Source: an uncultured Pelagibacteraceae bacterium
GTDB lineage: Bacteria; Pseudomonadota; Alphaproteobacteria; Pelagibacterales; Pelagibacteraceae
Direction: 5' to 3'
Assembly: GCA_902568975.1 (NCBI GenBank)
Contig: CACFSO010000007.1
Location: 1-50,930 of the forward strand
Length of the DNA stretch: 50,930 nt
A program made the translations under genes and the position numbers. The number at the start of each line of letters is the position of its first letter. Position 1 is the first letter of the stretch. Positions 15,840-23,424 of the stretch are shown in pieces. A model generated the notes under the pieces. The model was given only the letters and a program-made list of their open reading frames with translations. It did not search any database and had not been told where the DNA came from.

Positions 15840-16991
15840 TTATTTTCTTAAAGTTATTTTTGAGCTATTTAATTCACTTAAATTTTTACACCCCATTAAT
15901 TTCATATCTCGGTAAATTTCAGCTTTCATTTTTTCTAAAAGTTTTTCCACACCTTTTTGTCCTCCGGCCGCTAGAGCAAATAAGTATCCTTTGCCAAGAC
16001 TACATGCTTTAGCTCCTAAACTTAAAGCCTTAAGTACATGAGTTCCTCTTCTAACTCCTCCATCAAGTATTACTTCTATTTTATCACCTACCGCATCTAC
16101 TATTTCACTGAGCTGATCAAATGGAGATCTAGAACCATCCAGTTGTCTTCCTCCATGATTTGATATTATTACTGCTGTGCATCCTATATCAATTGCTTTC
16201 TTTGCGTCTTCTACTGACATAACTCCTTTTAAAGCAAAAGGTCCGTTCCATTTTTTAACACAATATTCTGCATCATTCCAATTCATAGCAGGATCAAATT
16301 GTTCATTAATATAATCTATAACTGATTTATCTATAGTAGATCCTTTTTGAGTCATATGAACTATGTTTGCTAACTTAAATTTTTCATGAATTAAATTATT
16401 TATTGTCCAACCAGGATGAAGAATAAAACTTAATATACTACCTAATGTCAATCTTGGTGGAGTAGTAAATCCTGTTCTTTTATCTCTCTCTCTATTTCCC
16501 GCAACTACAGTATCTACTGTTAAACACATACTAGTAAAGTTAGCATTTTTACATCTCTCTATTAAATTATCAGTTAGCCCTCTATCTTTATGAATATAAA
16601 GTTGAAATAATTTTGGACCTTTGTTTATTTCACCAATTTCTTCAATACTTACTGTGCTCATTGTTGATGTGCCAAAAATTGTTCTCATCTTTTCTACAGC
16701 TCTTGCTGAAGCTCGTTCTCCTTCATGGTGATAAAGTCGATGCATTGCTGTAGGAGAAGGAAAAAGTGGAAAATCAATTTTTTCTCCTAGTACTGTAGTA
16801 GATATATCCACATTTGATACATCATTTAAAACACTTGGTATTAAATCATAATTGTTAAATGAATCTGTGTTTCTTTTTAAAGTAGATTCATCATCTGATC
16901 CTCCATCAATATAGTGAAAAATTGGTGCAGGTAATTTTTTTTTTGCTAACTTTCTAAAATCATTATAATTATGACAATCTTTTAAATTCAT
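15840..16991 (-). CDS. lldD: FMN-dependent L-2-hydroxyacid dehydrogenase, paralog 1
   Basis: This 383-residue TIM-barrel flavoenzyme is of the L-lactate dehydrogenase/glycolate oxidase family and is expected to oxidise an L-2-hydroxyacid to a 2-oxo acid. The substrate region is intact: FHYIDGG (25-31), LFQLYIHKDR (128-137), LTVDTVVAGNRERD (157-170), Lys255 and the catalytic His279 in SNHGGRQLDG. The FMN site has ILDGGVRRGTH (308-318), but the usual GRP phosphate contact reads SLGKGY, with Lys334 replacing Arg. The start overlaps the stop of its paralog by 4 bases (ATGA). The pair shares extensive identity along its whole length, so they arose by tandem duplication. The substrate may be lactate, glycolate or a longer acid. 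Confidence 0.92.
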   Translation of the reverse strand: MNLKDCHNYNDFRKLAKKKLPAPIFHYIDGGSDDESTLKRNTDSFNNYDLIPSVLNDVSNVDISTTVLGEKIDFPLFPSPTAMHRLYHHEGERASARAVEKMRTIFGTSTMSTVSIEEIGEINKGPKLFQLYIHKDRGLTDNLIERCKNANFTSMCLTVDTVVAGNRERDKRTGFTTPPRLTLGSILSFILHPGWTINNLIHEKFKLANIVHMTQKGSTIDKSVIDYINEQFDPAMNWNDAEYCVKKWNGPFALKGVMSVEDAKKAIDIGCTAVIISNHGGRQLDGSRSPFDQLSEIVDAVGDKIEVILDGGVRRGTHVLKALSLGAKACSLGKGYLFALAAGGQKGVEKLLEKMKAEIYRDMKLMGCKNLSELNSSKITLRK

Positions 16992-18142
16992 TTTTTTCTA
17001 AATCTTAAATTATTTCTATTTAAATCAGATATTTTATTGCAGCCCATAAGTTTCATACCCCTTTCTAGCTCAGCTCTATACTGACTTAAAGCTCTCTCAA
17101 CACCTGCTTGACCTGCTGCTGCCAAAGCATAAAGATAAAGTCTTCCTCCAGAACACGCTTTTGCACCTGTAGAAAGTGCTTTTAGAATGTGAGTTCCTCT
17201 TTGAATTCCACCCTCACAAATTACATCAAGTTTATCACCTACAGCATCAACAATTTCAGCAAGTTGATCAAAAGGAGATCTTGAGCCATCAAGTTGTCTG
17301 CCACCATGATTTGAAACCATTATACCGGTGCATCCTATATCAACTGCTCTTTTAGCATCTTCAACACTCATCACTCCTTTTAGAGCAAAATGTCCGCCCC
17401 ATTGAGAACAAAGTTTTTCAGCATCTTTCCAATTCATGGATTGATCAAGCATAGTAGAAAAATAATTTCCAATCGAAGAATTGGTGCTAGTACCTTCTTT
17501 CACAAAATCTTGAAGGTGTGGTAATTCAAACTTACCTTTTGTTAAATAATTTATTCCCCACATAGGTTTTGTAGCAAAACTAAATAAACTAGAAAGTGTT
17601 AGTTTTGGTGGAGAAGTAAAACCGGTCCTCAAATCTCTTTCACGATTTCCTCCGGTTATAGTGTCCACAGTTAAAGCCATAACATCAAATTTTGCTGCTT
17701 TTGCTCGTTCTAAACAAGAGTCATTTAGGCCTCTATCTTTATGAAAATAAAATTGAAACATTTTTGGTGTATCAATCATAGAAGATATTTCTTCAACACT
17801 TACTGTGGCTAAAGCTGAAACACCAAACATAGTATTAAATTTTTGAGCAGCTTTACCAACTGCTCTTTCACCGTCATAATGAAAAAGTCTTTGTAGAGCT
17901 GTAGGCGCTAGGTAAAAAGGCAAATCTAGTTTTTTACCAAATATTGTAGTTGACAAATCAACATTCTCAACTCCTCTTAAAACATTTGGAACCAAATCAA
18001 CATCATCAAAAGCACTTGTGTTTCTAGAATAAGTTATTTCATCATCAGCAGCTCCATCAATATAATGAAATATCGGTGATGGTAATTTTTGTTTAGCTAA
18101 TTTTTTAAAGTCATAAAAATTATGACAATCCTTTAATTTCAT
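16988..18142 (-). CDS. lldD: FMN-dependent L-2-hydroxyacid dehydrogenase, paralog 2
   Basis: This is the upstream twin of the adjacent 383-residue enzyme, 384 residues long and colinear with it. FHYIDGA, MFQFYFHKDR, LTVDTITGGNRERD, Lys255 and the catalytic His279 in SNHGGRQLDG are all present, so catalysis should be intact. Here the FMN segment reads ICEGGIQRGTH (308-318): Asp310 is replaced by Glu and Arg314 by Gln. The later phosphate contact keeps GR (333-334), which the paralog changes. Two enzymes with different FMN-site wear may differ in substrate or electron acceptor. It lies 8 bases downstream of the PagL-like gene and leads the hydroxyacid gene run. Confidence 0.92.
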   Translation of the reverse strand: MKLKDCHNFYDFKKLAKQKLPSPIFHYIDGAADDEITYSRNTSAFDDVDLVPNVLRGVENVDLSTTIFGKKLDLPFYLAPTALQRLFHYDGERAVGKAAQKFNTMFGVSALATVSVEEISSMIDTPKMFQFYFHKDRGLNDSCLERAKAAKFDVMALTVDTITGGNRERDLRTGFTSPPKLTLSSLFSFATKPMWGINYLTKGKFELPHLQDFVKEGTSTNSSIGNYFSTMLDQSMNWKDAEKLCSQWGGHFALKGVMSVEDAKRAVDIGCTGIMVSNHGGRQLDGSRSPFDQLAEIVDAVGDKLDVICEGGIQRGTHILKALSTGAKACSGGRLYLYALAAAGQAGVERALSQYRAELERGMKLMGCNKISDLNRNNLRFRKK

Positions 18143-18150
18143 AACTTTAT

Positions 18151-18678
18151 TTAAAATTTTTTCAGGAAATTAAACATATAACTATTTGCCCCAGGATTTT
18201 TATCGCCCAAACTAGCATTTGAGATATGATTATAAGAAAAACCTAATTCACTATTTTCAAAAATATCAAAGGATAATTGCACTTCACTTTTAAATTCTAT
18301 TATGTGACCAAGATCTTTTCCATTACCTTCGCTATATAAGCCAGGAGTAAAACTCGGAATTACATTTAACTTACCCAAATTATATTGTGCTTGTATTCCA
18401 GTATAAATATATCCGGCATTGTCAGCTGTAATCATAATACCACTTACTGGAGAAAGAGTTCCCAAAAAACTTTCTCTGGTAAGACTTTCGTTTTGATGTT
18501 GTATTCCAATTACTGAAGCTTTTTTTCCATCATCACTAAAATCAAACATTCCGGAATAAAAATTCCACTCATGCTCATCAATATAACTATTATATTCATC
18601 ACTCTTTACAGGCAAAGATGCAAGTAATAACAAAAAAAATAAATATAATAACTGTGAATAAAATTTAATGCCTCTCAT
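18151..18678 (-). CDS. PagL-like lipid A 3-O-deacylase family protein
   Basis: PagL proteins are small outer-membrane beta-barrels that remove an acyl chain from lipid A. This 175-residue product has a signal peptide (hydrophobic to about residue 21, SLPVKS) followed by alternating amphipathic strands. It ends with the family signature NHISNASLGDKNPGANS and a terminal Phe, as outer-membrane barrels do. His151 and Ser153 match the catalytic His and Ser of Pseudomonas PagL. The position of the third residue, Glu in PagL, is Asn165. Many proteobacterial relatives seem to share the NPGAN form, so activity cannot be ruled out. It is flanked by lldD and ccmH with no obvious functional link. Confidence 0.82.
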   Translation of the reverse strand: MRGIKFYSQLLYLFFLLLLASLPVKSDEYNSYIDEHEWNFYSGMFDFSDDGKKASVIGIQHQNESLTRESFLGTLSPVSGIMITADNAGYIYTGIQAQYNLGKLNVIPSFTPGLYSEGNGKDLGHIIEFKSEVQLSFDIFENSELGFSYNHISNASLGDKNPGANSYMFNFLKKF

Positions 18679-18716
18679 ATTTAAATTAAATATAACTTAT
18701 TTAAAAAATATTAATA

Positions 18717-19079
18717 TCAATTTCTAAATATTTTCCTAAATATTAAAAAACCTCCAAAAACAAATAATATTATTGGAAGTCCCCATAATACAAAAGTCAT
18801 TTCATTTAGTTCAGGATCATAAAGAATCCATTCGCCATATTGATCTTTAAAAAAACTATAAATTTCTTTTTCTGATTTTCCTTCATTAATTTTTTTTTTT
18901 ATAATTAACTTAATACTTAATGCAAATTCAGAATTTGAATCATAGACTGATTGTCCTTGACAAATTATACATCTCAGGTTTTTAGAAATTTTATTTACTA
19001 ATTCATTTTCAGTTTTAGCTATTAAATTTTCAAATATAAAAAAAGATATCAAAATTAAAAAAATTATTCTTATTTTCAT
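18717..19079 (-). CDS. ccmH: Cytochrome c maturation protein CcmH (CycL)
   Basis: CcmH is a periplasm-facing thiol protein that reduces apocytochrome c before heme ligation. The 120-residue product has a signal/anchor helix, the defining LRCIICQGQSVYDS motif (Cys37 and Cys40), a three-helix thioredoxin-like body with FKDQYGEWILYDP, and a C-terminal membrane helix with FRKIF. This is the short CcmH form; no CcmI/CycH follows in the window. It is the last ccm gene of the run, 3 bases after ccmG. A 38-base gap separates it from the PagL-like gene. Confidence 0.95.
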   Translation of the reverse strand: MKIRIIFLILISFFIFENLIAKTENELVNKISKNLRCIICQGQSVYDSNSEFALSIKLIIKKKINEGKSEKEIYSFFKDQYGEWILYDPELNEMTFVLWGLPIILFVFGGFLIFRKIFRN

Positions 19080-19082
19080 AAT

Positions 19083-19604
19083 TTAATTTATAATTTTTTT
19101 TATTTCATTTAAATTTCTTTTATTCAATGGACCAATAAATTTTTTTATAACTTCATTTTTCTGATTTACTATTAAGGTCTCAGGAACACCATAAGCCCCT
19201 AGTTCAATAGATAAAATTCCATTTTTATCTATAAAAATTATATTAAAAGGATTTCCAAATTCTTTAAGAAATTTTTTTGCATTATCTTCTTTATCTTTAT
19301 AATTAATTCCAATTAAATTTACATTATATAATTGGTTAATACTCATTAAATATTTATGTTCTGATCTACAAGGAACACACCAAGAAGACCATATATTAAT
19401 AACGGTAAATTTATCATTTGAAATATAATCTTTAGAAAAAATTTTTTTGTTACTTAGTAAATCTTTACTTGAAAATTCTACGACAAATCTTTTTTTGACT
19501 TGTTTTGGAATATATTTTTTAGATTCATTTAAACCATTTAAAAAAATAAAAAAAATAAAAGCAAAGATAAAAAAAACTAATAAATATATAATGTTTTTTT
19601 TCAT
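19083..19604 (-). CDS. ccmG: Thiol:disulfide interchange protein CcmG/DsbE
   Basis: CcmG is a membrane-tethered periplasmic thioredoxin that keeps the CcmH/apocytochrome thiols reduced. The 173 residues comprise an N-terminal anchor helix (3-22) and a thioredoxin domain with INIWSSWCVPCRSE (Cys76, Cys79). They also show GINYKDKEDNAKKFL and the cis-proline loop GAYGVPETLIV, which is distinctive for CcmG. It is 1 base downstream of ccmF and 3 bases upstream of ccmH. Confidence 0.95.
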   Translation of the reverse strand: MKKNIIYLLVFFIFAFIFFIFLNGLNESKKYIPKQVKKRFVVEFSSKDLLSNKKIFSKDYISNDKFTVINIWSSWCVPCRSEHKYLMSINQLYNVNLIGINYKDKEDNAKKFLKEFGNPFNIIFIDKNGILSIELGAYGVPETLIVNQKNEVIKKFIGPLNKRNLNEIKKIIN

Positions 19605-19605
19605 T

Positions 19606-21477
19606 TTATTTTTTTCTTAAACTTAAAATTCCACCAACAATTAGTAATGACACTGAAATCCAAATCCAAATCATAAATGCTTTAATTTGATATCTTACAT
19701 TAAAATAGTCATCGTCTTTTATTAAATTTATAACTAAAAATTTATCGGAAAAAAAAGTTGTTTTTATATCAGCCTCACTTGTTACAATTTTAGGTTGGTC
19801 ATATATTCTAATTTCTGGTTCTAATGAAAAAATATTATTATTTTTATCAGTGATACTGAAACTACCAACTAGTGAGTTAAAATTTTTTTCTTTAAAAGTT
19901 TCAATTTTTTCAAATTTAATTATTCCATTATTAAATTTTATTTCATCACCTATTTTCATATTAGCTGAAAATTCTGTTGAATAAATACTATTAAATAAAA
20001 TACTTAGAACAAATATACTAAAAGCAAAATGCGCTATTTTTTGACCGAGATTGTATTTTTTATTTAGAAAATCTATCAAAGTAACAAAAAAAAGATAAAA
20101 ACTTGCTGTAAATAAAATAGTTAATATCAAATAACTTTTACCCTTAATATAAATTATTAGAAAAGAAATTAATAAACATATTAATAAAATAAATATATTT
20201 TTAATTTTATTTTTTTTTAAATCATCATTTATCCATTTTAATTTTGGTCCAAATGCCATGAAAATTAAAAAAGGTATTAAAAATGGAATAATTAGCTTAT
20301 GAAAAAAAGGTGGACCTATTGAAATTTTATGATCATTTATTACCTCTAAAAAAATTGGGTATATAGTTCCTATAAGAACAACTGCAAGAAAATACATCAT
20401 AAACCAATTATTAACTAAAATTGATGTTTCTTTACTAAGCCAAAAAATATTTTTATTTATACTATTTTCATCTTCCTGAAATACAAAAAAAATTATTATA
20501 GATAAAAAAATTAAAATAAATAAAAAAATTAAAATAAAAATTCCTCTTTCAGGATCATTAGCAAATGTATGTACAGAATTTAAAATTCCTGATCTTACTA
20601 AAAAAGTACCATTCATACTTAAAGTAAAAGTCGCTATAGCTAATACTAAAGCCCAAGATTTTAATATTAATCTCTTTTCCAACACAATAATCGTATGAAA
20701 CAAAGCAGTTAAACAAAACCAAGGCATTAAAGAAACATTTTCTACTGGGTCCCAAAACCAAAACCCGCCCCAACCAAGCTCATAGTAAGCCCAAATCGAA
20801 CCTAGCATTATACCGGCTGTTAAAAATATCCATGAGTAGAGAATCCATTTTTTTATATGAACTGTCCAATCTCTATTGATATTTTTTTCTATTAATGCTG
20901 CTAAAGATGAAGAAAAAATTATAGATGATCCAACATAGCCTAAATATAAAATAGGCGGATGAATAGCTAACGCTGGATCTTGAAGTATAGGATTTAAACC
21001 TAATCCTTCTATTGGTATTGGACTCAAATAATTAAAAGGATTTGATGTAATTAGCAAAAATAAAAAAAAACCAGAAATAATAATCTGTTGGAAAATTATT
21101 GTTAAAAGTTTATATCTTTTTGGTTGACCTTTGGAAGTTAAATTAAACAAAAAAATAAATAAAGTTAAGACTAATAACCATAATAACAAACTACCCTCAT
21201 GATTTCCCCAAGTTCCAGTTATTTTATAAAATAAAGGATCTGATGAATGAGAGTTATTATAAACTATTTGATTACTAAAATCAGAATATACAAACAGAAA
21301 AATTAAACAAAAAAAACTCAATAAAACAGTAAAAAATTGTAGGAATAAAATTGAGAGTAAACTTATTTTTAAATTAAATAATTTATATTTAATTTCATTA
21401 ATAGAGTAAAAAATTAAAAATATTGATAAAATCAATCCTAAAACAAGTGAATAATAACCTAAATTACTTAATAACAA
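19606..21477 (-). CDS. ccmF: Cytochrome c heme lyase subunit CcmF
   Basis: CcmF is the large membrane subunit that transfers heme from holo-CcmE to the apocytochrome CxxCH motif. The 623-residue protein has about 14 helices. It shows the tryptophan-rich heme-handling segment WGGFWFWDPVEN (236-247), the conserved histidines in DPALAIHPPILY (His173) and ALFHTI (His261), and a C-terminal periplasmic domain of about 120 residues before the last helix. No ATG exists near the expected N-terminus. The first codon is TTG at 21475-21477, giving MLLSNLGYYSLVLGL, which aligns with normal CcmF N-termini. ccmE stops 1 base upstream. Confidence 0.96.
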   Translation of the reverse strand: MLLSNLGYYSLVLGLILSIFLIFYSINEIKYKLFNLKISLLSILFLQFFTVLLSFFCLIFLFVYSDFSNQIVYNNSHSSDPLFYKITGTWGNHEGSLLLWLLVLTLFIFLFNLTSKGQPKRYKLLTIIFQQIIISGFFLFLLITSNPFNYLSPIPIEGLGLNPILQDPALAIHPPILYLGYVGSSIIFSSSLAALIEKNINRDWTVHIKKWILYSWIFLTAGIMLGSIWAYYELGWGGFWFWDPVENVSLMPWFCLTALFHTIIVLEKRLILKSWALVLAIATFTLSMNGTFLVRSGILNSVHTFANDPERGIFILIFLFILIFLSIIIFFVFQEDENSINKNIFWLSKETSILVNNWFMMYFLAVVLIGTIYPIFLEVINDHKISIGPPFFHKLIIPFLIPFLIFMAFGPKLKWINDDLKKNKIKNIFILLICLLISFLIIYIKGKSYLILTILFTASFYLFFVTLIDFLNKKYNLGQKIAHFAFSIFVLSILFNSIYSTEFSANMKIGDEIKFNNGIIKFEKIETFKEKNFNSLVGSFSITDKNNNIFSLEPEIRIYDQPKIVTSEADIKTTFFSDKFLVINLIKDDDYFNVRYQIKAFMIWIWISVSLLIVGGILSLRKK

Positions 21478-21478
21478 T

Positions 21479-21898
21479 TTAATAATCCTCTATTGCTTCC
21501 TTAACTTCGGGAGGCATATAATTTTCATCATGTTTTGCTAATATTTTTTTAGCTATAAAAAAATTTTTATCTTTTAAATAACCTTCAGCAACTACCCCTT
21601 TTTCTTCCATAAATAAATTTGGAACAGCGCCTGAATAGGTTACTATTATTTCATTTTTAAAATCTGTAATTATAAAATTAATTTTATCTGTTTCAGTTGA
21701 AATAGATCCATTTTTTACCATTCCTCCTACTCTAATTTTTTTGCTATCAATTTCAGACATATTTTTTATGTCTGTAGGTGAAAGAAAATAAACAACTTCT
21801 TTTTCAAAAGCTTCTAAAAGTAAATATATTATTAAAATAAATGTTAAAATTAAAGTAGATATGAAAAAAAATCTTAATTTAACCCTCTTACCATACAT
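21479..21898 (-). CDS. ccmE: Periplasmic heme chaperone CcmE
   Basis: CcmE binds heme covalently and shuttles it to CcmF. The 139-residue protein has one N-terminal anchor helix (9-28) and an OB-fold domain with [11 protein letters not shown] and [21 protein letters not shown]. The heme-binding segment [13 protein letters not shown] holds the covalent ligand His123 and the axial Tyr127. It lies 11 bases downstream of ccmD and 1 base upstream of ccmF. The H-D-E-N-Y form shows it is the classical His type, not the cysteine variant. Confidence 0.96.
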   Translation of the reverse strand: MYGKRVKLRFFFISTLILTFILIIYLLLEAFEKEVVYFLSPTDIKNMSEIDSKKIRVGGMVKNGSISTETDKINFIITDFKNEIIVTYSGAVPNLFMEEKGVVAEGYLKDKNFFIAKKILAKHDENYMPPEVKEAIEDY

Positions 21899-21909
21899 GG
21901 TTTATTAAG

Positions 21910-22143
21910 TTAAATTTTATAGATAGAAGTGTTTATTAAAATTTCCTTATAAATTTTTTGCTTTTCAGCAGACTTTATCTTTTCAATTGGTAAGCTTGAA
22001 AACTTTTTATTAAATATCTTTTGTTGTTTAACAAGTTGAAATTTAACTATTAAGTACAAGGCTGTGAAACAAATTAATGTAAATGAAAAAGCAGACCAAA
22101 CATAAATGCCATATCCACTCATTGAAAAAATATTATTTATCAT
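21910..22143 (-). CDS. ccmD: Cytochrome c maturation protein CcmD
   Basis: CcmD is a small membrane protein that helps release holo-CcmE from the CcmABC complex. The 77-residue product has the family layout: MSGYGIYVWSAFSFTLI (about 8-24) leading into a single membrane helix, then a basic cytoplasmic tail (KQQKIFNKKF). It overlaps the ccmC stop by 4 bases and precedes ccmE by 11. The assignment relies on the motif, the single helix and the position; CcmD proteins are weakly conserved. The tail is slightly longer than usual. Confidence 0.88.
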   Translation of the reverse strand: MINNIFSMSGYGIYVWSAFSFTLICFTALYLIVKFQLVKQQKIFNKKFSSLPIEKIKSAEKQKIYKEILINTSIYKI

Positions 22144-22847
22144 AATCTATCTAATCCTTTATTTTTTATCTTTATCAGTTCTGTATTATATTTCATCAAA
22201 AATATCAAAAGTGCAAAAAGTGCAAATGCCGCAGTCATAATGGTCAGTGGAATCAACATCGACGAATGAATTGTAGTTTTGGAAAGTATATTTATTGAAG
22301 CTGGCTGATGAAGTGTCGACCACCAATCTACTGAAAATTTAATAATTGGTATATTTATTAAACCTAATATTGCTATTATCGAAGAAATTTTATTGGCTTT
22401 TTCTTTTTCACTAAAAATTTTCCATGCCAAAATATACATAATATAAAATAAAACTAACACCAACATAGAAGTAATTCTTGCGTCCCATGCCCACCAAGTT
22501 CCCCAAGTGGGTTTTCCCCATATTGATCCAGTAACTAAAGCAATTATACTAAATAAAATTCCTGATGGAGCTAAACTTTTACATATCAAAGGAAAATTTT
22601 TATTTTTAAAAATTAAACTAAAAAAAGATAAAATAGAAATTACTGTAAAAATCCCTAGTGATAACCATGCTGAAGGAACATGCACATACATTATTCTAAC
22701 TGAGTCACTTTGGATATAATCTTTGGGAGATAATATAATCGCTTCAAATAAGCCAATGCATAAAACAATTATAAATATATAAATTGTATACTTTTGAACT
22801 TTTGATGTTATTGAAAATATTTTATTTGGTTCAAAATAATTAAACAT
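22140..22847 (-). CDS. ccmC: Heme-handling membrane protein CcmC
   Basis: CcmC loads heme onto CcmE. The 235-residue protein has six helices, the heme-binding WGTWWAWDARIT (115-126) and two histidines expected as axial ligands: His56 in YVHVPSAW and His180 in WWSTLHQPASI. It is the first clear gene of the ccm run. The ABC exporter genes ccmA and ccmB are not upstream of it here and must lie elsewhere. No Shine-Dalgarno sequence precedes the ATG. Instead a hairpin and a possible small ORF fill the upstream gap, which may matter for its expression. Confidence 0.96.
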   Translation of the reverse strand: MFNYFEPNKIFSITSKVQKYTIYIFIIVLCIGLFEAIILSPKDYIQSDSVRIMYVHVPSAWLSLGIFTVISILSFFSLIFKNKNFPLICKSLAPSGILFSIIALVTGSIWGKPTWGTWWAWDARITSMLVLVLFYIMYILAWKIFSEKEKANKISSIIAILGLINIPIIKFSVDWWSTLHQPASINILSKTTIHSSMLIPLTIMTAAFALFALLIFLMKYNTELIKIKNKGLDRL

Positions 22848-22868
22848 ATAGAGATTATATACTATAAA

Positions 22869-22940
22869 TTAAAATAATTTTTTTTTTTTGAAAAATATTC
22901 CGATCAAGAATACCGAGGGAGATAAATATAAGAGAGTCAT
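22869..22940 (-). CDS. Possible small membrane peptide upstream of ccmC
   Basis: A 23-codon ORF starts at ATG (22938-22940) behind AAGGG with a 6-base spacer, one of the better ribosome binding sites in this window. It encodes one hydrophobic segment (LLYLSPSVFLIGIFF) ending in a run of four lysines, and stops 21 bases before ccmC. The open frame extends further upstream, to a TAG near 23012. Against coding, it uses CTC, CCC, TCG and TTG, codons that are rare in the neighbouring AT-rich genes, and it lies within a strong hairpin. It may be a leader peptide, a real small protein, or chance within a structured RNA. Confidence 0.35.
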   Translation of the reverse strand: MTLLYLSPSVFLIGIFFKKKKLF

Positions 22941-22960
22941 AAGGTACCCTTGATCAGAAT
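22897..22960. other. Unidentified structured element between hspQ and ccmC
   Basis: In this AT-rich gap, GATCAAG (22902-22908) pairs with CTTGATC (22949-22955). The stem is extended outward by ATTC (22897-22900) with GAAT (22957-22960) after one mismatch, and inward by TACC (22911-22914) with GGTA (22943-22946) after a 2x2 internal loop. The apical loop is 28 bases. Read on the minus strand, the 5' arm contains the AAGGG ribosome binding site of the small ORF. I recognise no known riboswitch class. A weak promoter (TTCAAA, 15 bases, TATATT) lies just upstream on the minus strand, favouring a ccm leader. Confidence 0.6.
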
Positions 22961-23027
22961 GAATTAAATTTAATATAAAGATTTGTTCAACTTTTGAATA
23001 AATTGTGTTCTAATATTGACTATTTAA

Positions 23028-23348
23028 CTAATTTGATGGCTTAAAATATCCTGAACCTTTTTTGCCTGAAAAAATTTCGTTAATAAGGGGATGCTTAATA
23101 GGTTCGTTAGAGTCATCATTAAGCAAATTTTGTTCTGAGACATATGCCTCATATGTAATTTCGTCATTTTCAGCAAGTAAGTGATAAAATGGTTGATCTT
23201 TCCTTGGTCTTACTTTTTTTGGTATAGATTCATACCACTCTTCTGAATTATTAAATTCAAAATCAACATCATATATTACTCCCCTAAAATCAAAGTGTTT
23301 ATGTTTGACTACATCCCCAATTGAAAATTTCGCTTTTTGAATACTCAC
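23028..23348 (-). CDS. hspQ: HspQ/YccV family protein
   Basis: HspQ binds hemimethylated DNA in vitro and acts in E. coli as a specificity factor for Lon protease and in control of DnaA. The 106-residue product has the family core: KFSIGDVVKHKHFDFRGVIY, VDFEF..EEWY, KDQPFYHLLAEN and TYEAYVSEQNL. The start is GTG (23346-23348); there is no in-frame ATG near it. It lies alone between the divergent yciB and the ccm run, with a 180-base gap after its stop. Confidence 0.93.
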   Translation of the reverse strand: MSIQKAKFSIGDVVKHKHFDFRGVIYDVDFEFNNSEEWYESIPKKVRPRKDQPFYHLLAENDEITYEAYVSEQNLLNDDSNEPIKHPLINEIFSGKKGSGYFKPSN

Positions 23349-23424
23349 AACCTAAATATGAATATTTGTTTGAAAAAATCAATAAAAAAAATGTGATTTT
23401 TTATTAATCTGTTAATATACCCTA

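Noticed and set aside
20558..20773. Second minus-strand frame inside ccmF
   Set aside because: It overlaps the WGGFWFWDPVEN region of CcmF in another frame; nothing indicates programmed frameshifting.
22897..22960. A known riboswitch (SAM-II/V, glycine, TPP) before ccmC
   Set aside because: None of the conserved cores I know for these classes is visible, and the downstream gene does not fit their ligands. Kept as an unidentified element.
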